Shown: positions 16,500 to 25,194 of the stretch, piece after piece
Layout: every line of letters begins with the position of its first letter
Position numbering within the stretch: position 1 is the stretch's first letter
NCBI GenBank assembly: GCA_016839945.1
Contig: JAEOTE010000114.1
Span: 1-32,564 of the forward strand
Direction of reading: 5' to 3'
Length of the DNA stretch: 32,564 nt
Source of the DNA: Candidatus Heimdallarchaeota archaeon
GTDB lineage: Archaea > Asgardarchaeota > Heimdallarchaeia > Heimdallarchaeales > Heimdallarchaeaceae
Translations under genes and position numbers: made by a program
Notes under the pieces: generated by a model
Told to the model about the DNA's origin: nothing
Seen by the model: the letters and a program-made list of their open reading frames with translations, nothing else
The model's database searches: none

Positions 16500-16534
16500 G
16501 AATTGTCAACATTCTTAAATGTTCAAGGTAATTC
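16500..16534. repeat. Nested inverted repeat before the serine hydrolase gene
   Basis: Inner arms AACATT (16508-16513) and AATGTT (16518-16523) with a 4-base loop; outer arms GAATT (16500-16504) and AATTC (16530-16534). It ends about 10 bases before the GTG at 16544, so it may be an operator or a leader hairpin. AT-rich sequence makes short repeats common, so confidence is modest. Confidence 0.35.
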
Positions 16535-16543
16535 TTTTTAGAA

Positions 16544-17698
16544 GTGCTAGATTTGAAATCCAGCTCAACAATTATGATTTTCATTTTAATCTTGACACTT
16601 AGCTCAATTTTCCCTTCTAACTTTTATGTTAATTCTTCTCCTGAGAGGGATTATTGGCCAACAGAAGAATGGCAAATATCTACTACTAAAAAGCATAGAA
16701 TGAAAAAAGATGTTCTCGAGCAGATGATTGATTATGTTCAAGCTGAAGGAGTTAATCTTCACTCTGTTGTAGTTGTTCGAAATGGATATATTGTTTTTGA
16801 GGAGTATCTTGCTCCAGGATTCATGGAGCAAGAACATTATCTTTGGTCTGTTACAAAAAGCTTCATGTCTGCACTTTATGGCATAGCTTATGAAGAAGGA
16901 TATATTGACGATTTTGATGCTAAGGTTCTCAGTTTCTTTCCAAACATAACTGTAGATAGATATGATCCAAGAAAAGAAAACATAACAATAGCCAACCTTC
17001 TCACAATGACAACTGGATTATTGTGGTACGATGATGCAAATTGGGTACCAATGGTTGCAGCTCCTAATCAAGTTGAATATATTTTAGGATTATCTCTCAT
17101 AAATGATCCAGGAACAGTATGGAATTATGATACAGGTGGGACTCATCTACTCTCAGCAATCTTGCAGGAAGTTTATGGGAATACAACTTTGGATTTTGCA
17201 GAGAAATATCTTTTTAGTAAAATAGGTATAACAGATTATTCATGGGATCAAGATAAACAAGGAATTCATTATGGGGGACATGGTATGTACATGACTGCTA
17301 GAGATATGGCTAGATTTGGTTATCTTTTTCTTAATAATGGTACTTGGGATGGAGAGCAAGTAATCCCTTCTGAATGGGTAAATGCAACTACAAGTCCTTT
17401 AATACCTTTATGGCCAGGATGGGCTTATGGAGCACTATGGTGGGTTAGAACAGATCTTGGTTTTTATAGTGCACGAGGAAGATATGATCAAATGATCTAT
17501 GTGCTTCCTGAACAAGATATAGTAGTTGCTATGACTTCAAATAATCCACCAGGAAGTTTTGATCCCGATTATTTAATTGAAAATTATGTTATTCCTGCCG
17601 TAAAGGATGATGAAGCATCCTATCCATTTAGCTTTGTTTCTTTAATAGGATTAACATTTATAGCAGTTTTAACTCAAAGAAGAAAGAGGAGGAAATAG
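16544..17698 (+). CDS. Surface-anchored serine hydrolase (beta-lactamase/PBP fold)
   Basis: 384 residues. N-terminal signal sequence (hydrophobic about 9-22, then NFYVNSS), a COG1680-type catalytic domain, and a C-terminal helix with Arg/Lys tail (FVSLIGLTFIAVLTQRRKRRK), so it is probably held on the outer face of the membrane. The S102-V-T-K105 motif in YLWSVTKSFMSA gives nucleophile and base. Tyr195 in WNYDTGGTHLLSAIL is the Y-x-N/S element with Thr in third place. GGHGMYMTARDMARFGYLFLNNG and ARGRYDQMIYVLPEQDIVVAMTSN complete the fold. Family members are esterases, D-amino-acid amidases, NylB-like amidases or transpeptidase relatives. Start GTG 16544; TTG 16553 and ATG 16574 are possible, the last removing the basic N-region. 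Confidence 0.87.
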   Translation: MLDLKSSSTIMIFILILTLSSIFPSNFYVNSSPERDYWPTEEWQISTTKKHRMKKDVLEQMIDYVQAEGVNLHSVVVVRNGYIVFEEYLAPGFMEQEHYLWSVTKSFMSALYGIAYEEGYIDDFDAKVLSFFPNITVDRYDPRKENITIANLLTMTTGLLWYDDANWVPMVAAPNQVEYILGLSLINDPGTVWNYDTGGTHLLSAILQEVYGNTTLDFAEKYLFSKIGITDYSWDQDKQGIHYGGHGMYMTARDMARFGYLFLNNGTWDGEQVIPSEWVNATTSPLIPLWPGWAYGALWWVRTDLGFYSARGRYDQMIYVLPEQDIVVAMTSNNPPGSFDPDYLIENYVIPAVKDDEASYPFSFVSLIGLTFIAVLTQRRKRRK

Positions 17699-17765
17699 TA
17701 ACTCAACAAAATCAAAGGATTCTTTCGCCAGAATATTTAACAATTTTAAAACTAACAATTATATT

Positions 17766-18692
17766 ATGAGAGTTCTTATCTATGGTGCTGGTGCTATAGG
17801 AAGCTTTTATGCTGCACAATTATTTACAGCTGGATATGATGTAACAATTCTAGCAAGAGGAAAAAGACTTGAAGATATTAAAAAGCATGGTGTCGTAATT
17901 GATCATTTTTTTCAAAAACAACAAACTGTTACCAATGTTCCTGTTATTGAAAGACTTGAAAATAATGATGTTTATGATTTTATATTTGTAATAATGCAAA
18001 AAAACCAAACATATGAAATACTTCCTAATCTTAAGGAAAACAGATTTTGTAATAATATAGTTTTTTTTGGAAATAATGGAAAGGGAGGGGAGGAATATAT
18101 TGAATCTTTAGGCAAAGAAAGAGTCATACTAGGTTTTCCATCTATTGGTGGAAAAAGAGAAGGTCATAAAATTATCGTAGCATACAGTGAAAATAGTTCT
18201 ATTACAATAGGAGAATTAGACGGTATAGTAAGTAGAAGACTAGTTGACATAGCAACTATGTTTGATAGAGCAGGTTTGATTGTAAAGACTTCAGATGACA
18301 TTGATTCTTGGTTAAAATATCACATAGCATTAGTGAGTCCTCTAGCTAATGGCATACATATGGCTAAAAAGAATAATTTTGAACTCATACACAATAAAGA
18401 AGCAATGTTACTAATGATTAAAGCTATAAAAGAGGGTTTCAAAGTATTAAAAAAACTCAAATTTCCGATTCGTCCTAAGAGAATGAGAACACTTCATTAT
18501 TATCCCAACTTTGTGATTATTCGTATATTGAAAAGAACAATTGGTACTGAGGTTGGTAAACTTGTATTAAGAGAACATGCAATTACAGCTAAAGAAGAAA
18601 TGAGAAAAATTGCTGATGAATTTCAAGAATTAATTAAAGAATCTGGGATGATAACACCATCAATAAACGAACTAGTCGAATATATCAAATAA
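17766..18692 (+). CDS. Ketopantoate reductase family protein (PanE/ApbA-like)
   Basis: 308 residues. Rossmann motif G7-A-G9-A-I-G12 opens the protein (MRVLIYGAGAIGSFYA), followed by the 'LARG' loop that selects NADP. The 'FVIMQKNQTYE' and 'FFGNNGKGGEEYI' segments take the place of 'K..Q...' and 'QNG.G' motifs, with the catalytic-type lysine at KYHIALVSPLANGI. The last ~120 residues are the all-helical C-terminal domain. PanE makes pantoate for CoA synthesis, but many ApbA-like paralogs reduce other 2-oxo acids; divergence in the substrate loop makes the pathway uncertain. Start ATG 17766, TATA-like TTTTAAAAC about 17 bases upstream. Confidence 0.86.
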   Translation: MRVLIYGAGAIGSFYAAQLFTAGYDVTILARGKRLEDIKKHGVVIDHFFQKQQTVTNVPVIERLENNDVYDFIFVIMQKNQTYEILPNLKENRFCNNIVFFGNNGKGGEEYIESLGKERVILGFPSIGGKREGHKIIVAYSENSSITIGELDGIVSRRLVDIATMFDRAGLIVKTSDDIDSWLKYHIALVSPLANGIHMAKKNNFELIHNKEAMLLMIKAIKEGFKVLKKLKFPIRPKRMRTLHYYPNFVIIRILKRTIGTEVGKLVLREHAITAKEEMRKIADEFQELIKESGMITPSINELVEYIK

Positions 18693-18694
18693 TA

Positions 18695-19225
18695 TCATGA
18701 CTTCTTCATCATTTTTCTTTTAATGAGTTTAATAATTCCCAGTAATGGATTTAAGCTTGGAACCTCAAACATGTACTTTTCATATTCATCACCAAATTTC
18801 TCAATTAAATCTATATTAGCTGATAATGCATCTATATGAGTTACTGGAATAACTGGAGCAAATAAGATAATTACAACCCAATGCTGAGAGATAAACGCAA
18901 AAGCTAAACTTATTAAAATTCCAGCAAAATATTGAGGATGTCTTATAATAGAGAATATACCAGTTTTAACTATTTTCTGAGTTTTCATATATATTTCACC
19001 TTTCTCTACGCTTCCCTTTCTTCGAAATTCTATTACAGGTAAAATACCAAAAATACCAGACAATCCTAGTATTGAGTAACCAGTAATTGCTAGAGCATCT
19101 ATTTCATAATAATTGTGCCACAAAACAAACGTCAGAACAATCTGAGTAATAAGACATATTATTAAAATTGTAACAGGCAAAAATTGTCTCATTTGTAGAA
19201 GTTTCTTTTGTTTTACGTGATTCAT
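18695..19225 (-). CDS. Membrane methyltransferase of the ICMT/PEMT type
   Basis: 176 residues with about four membrane segments (17-37, 44-64, 99-113, 116-130). GIFSIIRHPQYFAGILI (89-105) is the S-adenosylmethionine-binding RHPxY motif shared by isoprenylcysteine carboxyl methyltransferases and phospholipid methyltransferases. The following IEKFGDEYEKYMFEVPSLNP (141-160) is the companion E..G.EY..Y...VP..P motif. Substrate could be a prenylated Cys, a lipid or a small thiol. Start ATG 19225; its TATA box GTTTAAATAC reads on the minus strand around 19246-19255. The stop codon is 2 bp from the convergent PanE-like gene. Confidence 0.85.
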   Translation of the reverse strand: MNHVKQKKLLQMRQFLPVTILIICLITQIVLTFVLWHNYYEIDALAITGYSILGLSGIFGILPVIEFRRKGSVEKGEIYMKTQKIVKTGIFSIIRHPQYFAGILISLAFAFISQHWVVIILFAPVIPVTHIDALSANIDLIEKFGDEYEKYMFEVPSLNPLLGIIKLIKRKMMKKS

Positions 19226-19346
19226 CTCTATGTACTTTGTATAGATGTATTTAAACTGTATTCTATATAACTCAATTTAGTTATTCTAGAAATTATAAGA
19301 GAAGACATAAAAGGTCTGAAAGAAGAATTAAAAGGAGTTAATAATT

Positions 19347-20168
19347 CTACATATTTATTTTTCCCACTGGTGCAAGATATACAGTAAATTCATCTTCTCC
19401 ATCTAATTCAAGCACTTTATCTACAATTTCTTGATTATATGCAGCAATTGCACAAGTTCCCAAGCTAAGTGCACCGCAAGCTAGATAGAGATTTTGACAT
19501 ATGTGACCAGCTTCTATCGCAATAACTTTGAATGAAGGGATACTGTAACGCCATTCCATTCGATAAGGATTGGCTACCCAGACGAAAATTACATTTCCTT
19601 TCAAGATAAATGGTTGATAGACTAGTTTCTTTAAACCTCCTACATCAGAATCTTCAAATGATTGTTCAAAAAGCAATTTCGTATCTTCCTCATTATATGG
19701 CTTCTCAAAAAGCAATTTGTGTTCAATACCAAGATATCTATAAACTCCAGGCTCCAATCCTTCAACTCTTAAAACAATAAGATATGTTTCAAATGGATGT
19801 CTTGATCCTCCGGAAGGAACAGGTTTCTTTACTGAAGCACCATGATGTTTATCTATTTTGAATACACCTTGAGTTGACCATAAAAGGAAAGATAATTCTT
19901 CTAGAGTCATTATTTCTTCATTATACACTCTAATGCTTTTTCTACCCTCAAGAGTTTCAAATAAGGAAGCTTCTTTACCAACAGAAATATTATCTATAGG
20001 TACTAAATCGATAAGTTTTCCATCCTTTGGATAAGGTTTCTGCAAAGGAGGATTAGGAACTTTTTTCTTTTGATCTGTTTGAAAGCCTTCAGGAAATTTC
20101 TCTATATCATCATCAAAAACCTTCACCAGACGACGATACTTTAGTATCGTTTCTCTATCAAATGTCAT
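19347..20168 (-). CDS. SagB/ThcOx-type nitroreductase-family oxidoreductase
   Basis: 273 residues. FMN-binding nitroreductase fold of the SagB branch: LEGRKSIRVYNEEIMTLEELSFLLWSTQGV (73-102), then PVPSGGSRHPFETYLIV (116-132) and LEPGVYRY (138-145), and IEAGHICQNLYLACGALSLGTCAI (218-241). SagB proteins oxidise azolines to azoles in peptide natural products, but most archaeal members are stand-alone, and no cyclodehydratase (YcaO) or precursor peptide is seen here. So the substrate is open. The N-terminal ~60 residues (KYRRLVKVFDDDIEKFPEG...) are a common extension of this branch. Start ATG 20168. Confidence 0.88.
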   Translation of the reverse strand: MTFDRETILKYRRLVKVFDDDIEKFPEGFQTDQKKKVPNPPLQKPYPKDGKLIDLVPIDNISVGKEASLFETLEGRKSIRVYNEEIMTLEELSFLLWSTQGVFKIDKHHGASVKKPVPSGGSRHPFETYLIVLRVEGLEPGVYRYLGIEHKLLFEKPYNEEDTKLLFEQSFEDSDVGGLKKLVYQPFILKGNVIFVWVANPYRMEWRYSIPSFKVIAIEAGHICQNLYLACGALSLGTCAIAAYNQEIVDKVLELDGEDEFTVYLAPVGKINM

Positions 20169-20228
20169 TAAAGTATAGTTATCTATAGAGTTTATAAGAT
20201 TAGTTGATTCTTTTGAAAAAAGGGAGTA

Positions 20229-20732
20229 TTAAGAGATTATTTTCTCATAGAAACAACTCTCATTGTGAGTTGCTACGAGTACATAATCTAATGATTCATA
20301 TAATCCTCGAGCTGCTGTATTGATATCTATTACATGCAAAGCTATAATTCTATATCCTTGTTTTTTAGACCATTCTTCCGCTTTTATCATTAGAGGTCTT
20401 GCGTGACCTTGACCTCTGAACTCTTGTAAGATATGTAAATTGTAAATCCATATGAGTTTCTCTTCAAATCTCCAGAAAGGTTCTCTTTTTGCTAACCAAA
20501 TTAATCCTGCTCTTTTTTCTTCATCATTTTCAATTAAAAAGATTTGATGTTCTGGTTCTTTGATATCAATTGGATCACTTTTTTCAAATTCTTCATATTT
20601 TAATCGAAGTTCTTCTTCCGTATATTGATTCACATCTTTTATGGTTGTTACATAGGATTCATAATTTAGTTTATCAAAAAACGCTACATCTTCAGAATTT
20701 TCTTTATCCATCTCTCGAATCTTAAATACCAT
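20229..20732 (-). CDS. GNAT-family N-acetyltransferase
   Basis: 167 residues. Motif A is NLHILQEFRGQGHARPLM (98-115), with R106-G-Q-G-H-A as the acetyl-CoA loop; motif B is INTAARGLYESLDYVL (137-152). Central part GLIWLAKREPFW..EEKLIWIYNLH is the usual beta4 strand region. Substrate unknown; resembles RimI-like GNATs in arrangement but not specific. ATG 20732 chosen over an in-frame GTG at 20741, because that GTG belongs to GTGAT, an SD sequence four bases before the ATG. The SagB-type gene follows on the same strand after about 60 bp. Confidence 0.85.
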   Translation of the reverse strand: MVFKIREMDKENSEDVAFFDKLNYESYVTTIKDVNQYTEEELRLKYEEFEKSDPIDIKEPEHQIFLIENDEEKRAGLIWLAKREPFWRFEEKLIWIYNLHILQEFRGQGHARPLMIKAEEWSKKQGYRIIALHVIDINTAARGLYESLDYVLVATHNESCFYEKIIS

Positions 20733-20819
20733 TGCAATCACGTAGGTTTTCAGAAAAAAATGACATCTGTACTTATATAACTATGCAAATAGAGATGTAA
20801 AAGAAAAAAAAGAAGGATT

Positions 20820-22865
20820 TTATAATTGTATTTCTATCCAATATGCGGGATGATCTGATTGACCTTTTTCTATATATTGTGAGTCCAAAACTATCATTCC
20901 TGGACTTAAGAAAATATGATCGATAGCATTATATTCATCATCATCTGGGTCTATACCTGAGAGATTGATTGCAGCTGTTCCATAGAATTGTACATAAGAA
21001 TCCTCCAAACCTGCAGTTATAGTAGTAATGTTGTATTCAACTGAATAAGGTCGAAAATTAAAATCACCCATAAAGATAACATTTGTTAAGCCAGTTAATC
21101 TACTTACCATTTCTTCTTGTTGATAGATGGTTGTTTGATCTTCATCTCCTGATGGGTGGTTGACAAAGACATTGAAGATTGTTGTTCCAACTGTTATTTG
21201 TGCTTGAGCAGATCCAATTTGCTCTTCATCACTGTACATAAAGAAAGATTCTGCATTTGAAATAGGGAATTTTGATAGAATTGCGCATCCATAAGTATTC
21301 GTTACGGTTTTAGGACCATAATAAGAATACATGTTCAAACGAGATGCCAAATATCTAACAACATCCGAGTTTCCTCCTCCTATTCTTGTTGGATCGCATT
21401 CTTGAAGACCAATTATATCGGGGTCAAGATCTCTTATTAGTTGGAGTTGACCATCATAGTTTCTATCTCCAGACACATTTACTCCTTGTTGAATATTATA
21501 AGTTAGGATTACTAGAGAAGTTTTACCTGATGCGGAATAATTAGGTGAAGGGGTAGTTATAATAGCTCCTACTATTGTTCCAATAAAGATTAGACTAAAA
21601 ATTGATGAGATTATTATTTTCGAACTAATAGTTCTTTCAATCTTTTCATAGCTTAGCGTTGATTTTTTCACCAAAAGAACTGCCAAGGAAACTAACAAAC
21701 TAGGTATAAAGAAAGCTATCCAATACATGTCTCTAAAACCAAAAGAAATTGGAGGAAGATATCCCCAAACATTAGGCAGAACCTGCACAAAAATCATTAT
21801 TATAATAAAAATACTACAAATCAAGAAACTCCCACCAATTTTGATGGGTTTTGTTTTTGTTTTAATTAATTCTTTTGTGAGGAACTTGAAATCGATGTAT
21901 ATTATTGGTGATGTTATAATTGCTATTGCAAGAGGTATATGATAATACCAAGCTGTTGCAGGTGCTTCCAGAGGATATGCACTTGGAACTTTAGGGAAAA
22001 AGATTTGATGTATGAGAATTGTTACTGTAAGCGATAATCCAAACACACCATTCCATGTCCAGATCATCCAATCTTTGAGTTTATTAGATATATCTGGTTT
22101 CCATAATGAAACCGCTATGAACACTCCAATCATAAACATTATACCAATAACAATTCCTATGTAATTTCCTTCAGTCCATCTAGAGATTACTGTAGGACTC
22201 ATGAAGACAAACCAAATTAAGATAAATATATTAATCAAACCCATTGAAAGTCCCAAAATTTTCCAAAAACTTGATTCAACCTTTGATTCTTTTGTTTCTT
22301 CTTTTATTTTGGTAGAATTTTGCCTATTATCAAGGAATAGTACAATCATAATAAGTGCTGCAATTATTCCTAGAATCCAACCAATAATCTGATACCACAA
22401 GTATTGTGATATATCTAATGATGCATTAGCGGTTCTAAATAGGATTGACAAAGCTACTCCTATTGCTAATCCGATTCCTAAATCTTTGCTTATTCTATTC
22501 TCTTTACCTCTTGATTTTGCTAAAAAGGAAGGCAAAATCACTAAAAAGCAACCAACAGATAATCCCGACATTATGTAATTCATTTGTCTTACCATTAGAG
22601 GTTCCAACAATCTAGCAACAATCATGATTTCACCTAAGATTAGTAGCATAATATTGGGGATGTTTTTTCTGAAAAATAAAAGTACCAAAGGTGTAAGTAA
22701 AAAGACTAATCCGAGAATGTTTTCATCAGGTTCTAGATTAAGCAAAGCATAAGCATATATCCTTTCCACCAAATCTGATAATGTTTGAAAGAAAAACAAA
22801 AACAGAATTGAAAAAAGAACAATAATGGAATATTTTTCTCTGAGAATTTTCTTTACTGTGTCCAT
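20820..22865 (-). CDS. CWH43/PGAP2IP-like membrane protein with EEP domain
   Basis: 681 residues: about 13 membrane helices (residues ~12 to ~436), then an endonuclease/exonuclease/phosphatase (EEP) domain (450-681) predicted outside the membrane. EEP landmarks: LTYNIQQG (454-461), IGLQECD (485-491), NTYGCAILSKFPI (523-535), FVNH (567-570), FMGDFNFRP (598-606), IDHIFLSP (648-655) and SDHPAYW (670-676), which give the metal and phosphate ligands N457, E489, D601, N603, D671 and H672. Multi-pass N-terminus plus C-terminal EEP, the total length, and the segments GGGNSDVVRYLASRL and YYGPKTVTNTYG match the eukaryotic GPI-lipid remodelling protein CWH43/PGAP2IP, as remembered and not aligned. Bacterial proteins of the same design exist. 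Likely a membrane-lipid phosphodiesterase or head-group enzyme. Confidence 0.85.
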   Translation of the reverse strand: MDTVKKILREKYSIIVLFSILFLFFFQTLSDLVERIYAYALLNLEPDENILGLVFLLTPLVLLFFRKNIPNIMLLILGEIMIVARLLEPLMVRQMNYIMSGLSVGCFLVILPSFLAKSRGKENRISKDLGIGLAIGVALSILFRTANASLDISQYLWYQIIGWILGIIAALIMIVLFLDNRQNSTKIKEETKESKVESSFWKILGLSMGLINIFILIWFVFMSPTVISRWTEGNYIGIVIGIMFMIGVFIAVSLWKPDISNKLKDWMIWTWNGVFGLSLTVTILIHQIFFPKVPSAYPLEAPATAWYYHIPLAIAIITSPIIYIDFKFLTKELIKTKTKPIKIGGSFLICSIFIIIMIFVQVLPNVWGYLPPISFGFRDMYWIAFFIPSLLVSLAVLLVKKSTLSYEKIERTISSKIIISSIFSLIFIGTIVGAIITTPSPNYSASGKTSLVILTYNIQQGVNVSGDRNYDGQLQLIRDLDPDIIGLQECDPTRIGGGNSDVVRYLASRLNMYSYYGPKTVTNTYGCAILSKFPISNAESFFMYSDEEQIGSAQAQITVGTTIFNVFVNHPSGDEDQTTIYQQEEMVSRLTGLTNVIFMGDFNFRPYSVEYNITTITAGLEDSYVQFYGTAAINLSGIDPDDDEYNAIDHIFLSPGMIVLDSQYIEKGQSDHPAYWIEIQL

Positions 22866-22912
22866 AAAGATAAAGAAAAAAACACTTCTTTAAAAAACTA
22901 ATTTCGAAATTA

Positions 22913-25084
22913 TTAGAAAAACTTCTGTTCAGCTTTTCTTTCCAAAGTTGTTTTTACAGAGAAATCTAATGTCGTAGGAGTTTTTACTGCTTCCATTAAG
23001 GATGTCCATAACATTTTTGATTTTTTAACTGATTCAACAAATTCATTGAGTTTGTTTAAAGCTTCAAATGAATTTCCTTTATACACATAGGTAAAAAGTA
23101 TTGATTCTTGTACATTTATTATAAGAGTGTAATCTTGATACTTTATTCTTTCAATATGTCCTGTAGATTCAAATATTTCAGAAGCAAATGAGTTTATAGC
23201 TGCTAAAAATCCTCCAATTAAAGCTCCATCTAATTTTGTCAGTTCTAGGAATTTTTGAGTAAAAATTGTTTGACCATCTTTGTTAAGCAAAATAAGCATA
23301 ACAGGTCTTTCTTGTTCAAGATCTTGAATATCAAATTCTTCATTTCTAATTATTTTAACTAGAACTTTGTCGAAGTTTGTTAGATGAAGTCTTTCTGACA
23401 GAGAAGCTTCCTTTTGTAAAATAGCATTCCATTTATCCATCTGACTAATTAACTCATCATGCTCTTTCGAAATCTTCAAAGCTAATCTATGTAGGTCTTT
23501 TTCTTCAGCAATTAATTGAGCTTGAATTAGTAAACTTTTCGCTTCATTTAGATCTAAATCAATTAAAGCAAGTTGAGATTTAAGCCAATATGTCTCAGCC
23601 ATTAATGCAAAGGAATATTGTTTCTTCGCTATTTCAAACAATTGGTCAATAAGAGTTCTCAATTCATTAAAAACATCTTGGTCTCCCATTATCCTAAGTT
23701 CTTCAAGAAGGAGATCACAAAGATTCAAATATGCAATAGTAGTAATAGTATGATCAATAACTTCTTCTTCTATTACGCTTCTTAGTAGTTCTTCTGCCTT
23801 AGCTCTTTTTGGTGTTCTTGAACTTGTTTTAAGAAAAAGAGCTTCAGCGATATTATACTTCTGATTAATTAATTTATTATCTTGCTTTTCTTTTATTTGT
23901 TCCAATTTCTCATGATAAGATTTAGCTTTTTCTAACAATCCTTTATCAAGAGATAAAATAATCAGATAAAACAAGGAACCTGCAGCACCAGTAAAACTTT
24001 TCTCTTTTTCTCTTAATTCGAAGCTTTTTGTAAAAAGTTCAGTTGATTTCTCATAATCTCCTTTCGAGTAATATATGATACCCATGCTTTGGTAAGTAGC
24101 TGCAAGACCATTTAGAAAATTTAGTTCTGCAAAATGGAATTTGCTTTGTTTTAGATATTCTAAAGCATCATCTAATTCTCCTCTAGTTCTATATATTGAT
24201 GAGATATTATACAAACAGGCTGCAACCATATGTTTGTTATCTACTTCTTTTGCTTTCTTCATAGCGTTGAAATAGTAGTCTAAGGAAGAATTTAGCATTC
24301 CTTTTTGTTGATATATATTGCCTATATTCATGCTGGTTATTGCAGAAAAATCCTTATTTTCGTAATCCTTTGATATTTCATAGCTATTAACATAGTAAGC
24401 TAAAGATTCATCAATATGGCCTTTGTTACTATATATAATTCCTAATCTGTTAAGGGTTTGAGCCATATAGAATTTATTTCCTATTGATTTTCTTATATCC
24501 AAACTTTGTTTGAGTAGTTTAGTAGCTTTTTTGAGATTATTATGGTATATGTACATGGCTATTCTATCTATCGTTTTTGCAGTTTCCAACTCATTTTCGA
24601 TTTCTTTGCTTAAAGATAAACTTGCGTTTAGATTTTCTTCTGTTGCTTCTTGATCTCCTGTAGCCCTATTACAAATACCTTTCATTCTTAGTAGTTGTGC
24701 TTTCCTAAGTTTATACTCTCTACTATTTTGTTCAAGAATTTTTTCAAGAACTGATTCAATTTCTATGATTAGATCAAGCGCTTCTTTGAAATCACCCATG
24801 AAAATTAAAGTTTCAGCAACTAGAATTATTGTATCATTTTCTATTATCACATCTTTTGTTCTTTGGCTTTCCCTTTTTAATGCATCAGATATTTTTAATG
24901 CTTCTTGATATTTACCTAAATCCATTTTGATTCGGATTCTAACAAGATTGATTTTCATTTTAGAAATATCATCAAGATTCTCCCATTTTTCTAAAGCTTC
25001 AATCATATCAAGAGCTTCAAAGTACATTCCTTTGATTACCGAATTCTCTATTCTTTCAAGCTCTGATGATATTTCCAAAGACAC
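22913..25084 (-). CDS. TPR-repeat protein with C-terminal Roadblock/LC7-like domain
   Basis: 723 residues. Residues ~10-550 are a long array of tetratricopeptide repeats, with clear units such as A-x-x-L-N-R-L-G-I-I-Y-S-N-K-G and SLDYYFNAMKKAKEV. Such arrays bind protein partners. The last part (about 594-690: VMLILLNKDGQTIFTQKF ... GGFLAAINSFASEIF ... YTLIINVQESILFTYVYKG) has the beta-alpha-beta pattern of Roadblock/LC7 (longin-like) domains, which in eukaryotes regulate small GTPases. TPR plus this domain is common in Asgard archaea. No membrane helix; cytoplasmic. Start GTG 25084, preceded by AGAGGGT (seven bases away). Role inferred: scaffold or GTPase regulation; no GTPase gene is in the window. 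Confidence 0.85.
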   Translation of the reverse strand: MSLEISSELERIENSVIKGMYFEALDMIEALEKWENLDDISKMKINLVRIRIKMDLGKYQEALKISDALKRESQRTKDVIIENDTIILVAETLIFMGDFKEALDLIIEIESVLEKILEQNSREYKLRKAQLLRMKGICNRATGDQEATEENLNASLSLSKEIENELETAKTIDRIAMYIYHNNLKKATKLLKQSLDIRKSIGNKFYMAQTLNRLGIIYSNKGHIDESLAYYVNSYEISKDYENKDFSAITSMNIGNIYQQKGMLNSSLDYYFNAMKKAKEVDNKHMVAACLYNISSIYRTRGELDDALEYLKQSKFHFAELNFLNGLAATYQSMGIIYYSKGDYEKSTELFTKSFELREKEKSFTGAAGSLFYLIILSLDKGLLEKAKSYHEKLEQIKEKQDNKLINQKYNIAEALFLKTSSRTPKRAKAEELLRSVIEEEVIDHTITTIAYLNLCDLLLEELRIMGDQDVFNELRTLIDQLFEIAKKQYSFALMAETYWLKSQLALIDLDLNEAKSLLIQAQLIAEEKDLHRLALKISKEHDELISQMDKWNAILQKEASLSERLHLTNFDKVLVKIIRNEEFDIQDLEQERPVMLILLNKDGQTIFTQKFLELTKLDGALIGGFLAAINSFASEIFESTGHIERIKYQDYTLIINVQESILFTYVYKGNSFEALNKLNEFVESVKKSKMLWTSLMEAVKTPTTLDFSVKTTLERKAEQKFF

Positions 25085-25194
25085 ATGAATACCCTCTAAT
25101 CATATAAAACTATTTTTTTGCATATATTTGATCTCTTAATAAAAGAGAAGGAAACGAACTTAAATTATTATTCATTCATACAACTTCAACGATT

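Noticed and set aside
19347-20168. Thiazole/oxazole-modified peptide (RiPP) cluster
   Set aside because: SagB-type oxidoreductase is present, but no YcaO cyclodehydratase, precursor peptide or exporter is in the surrounding genes.
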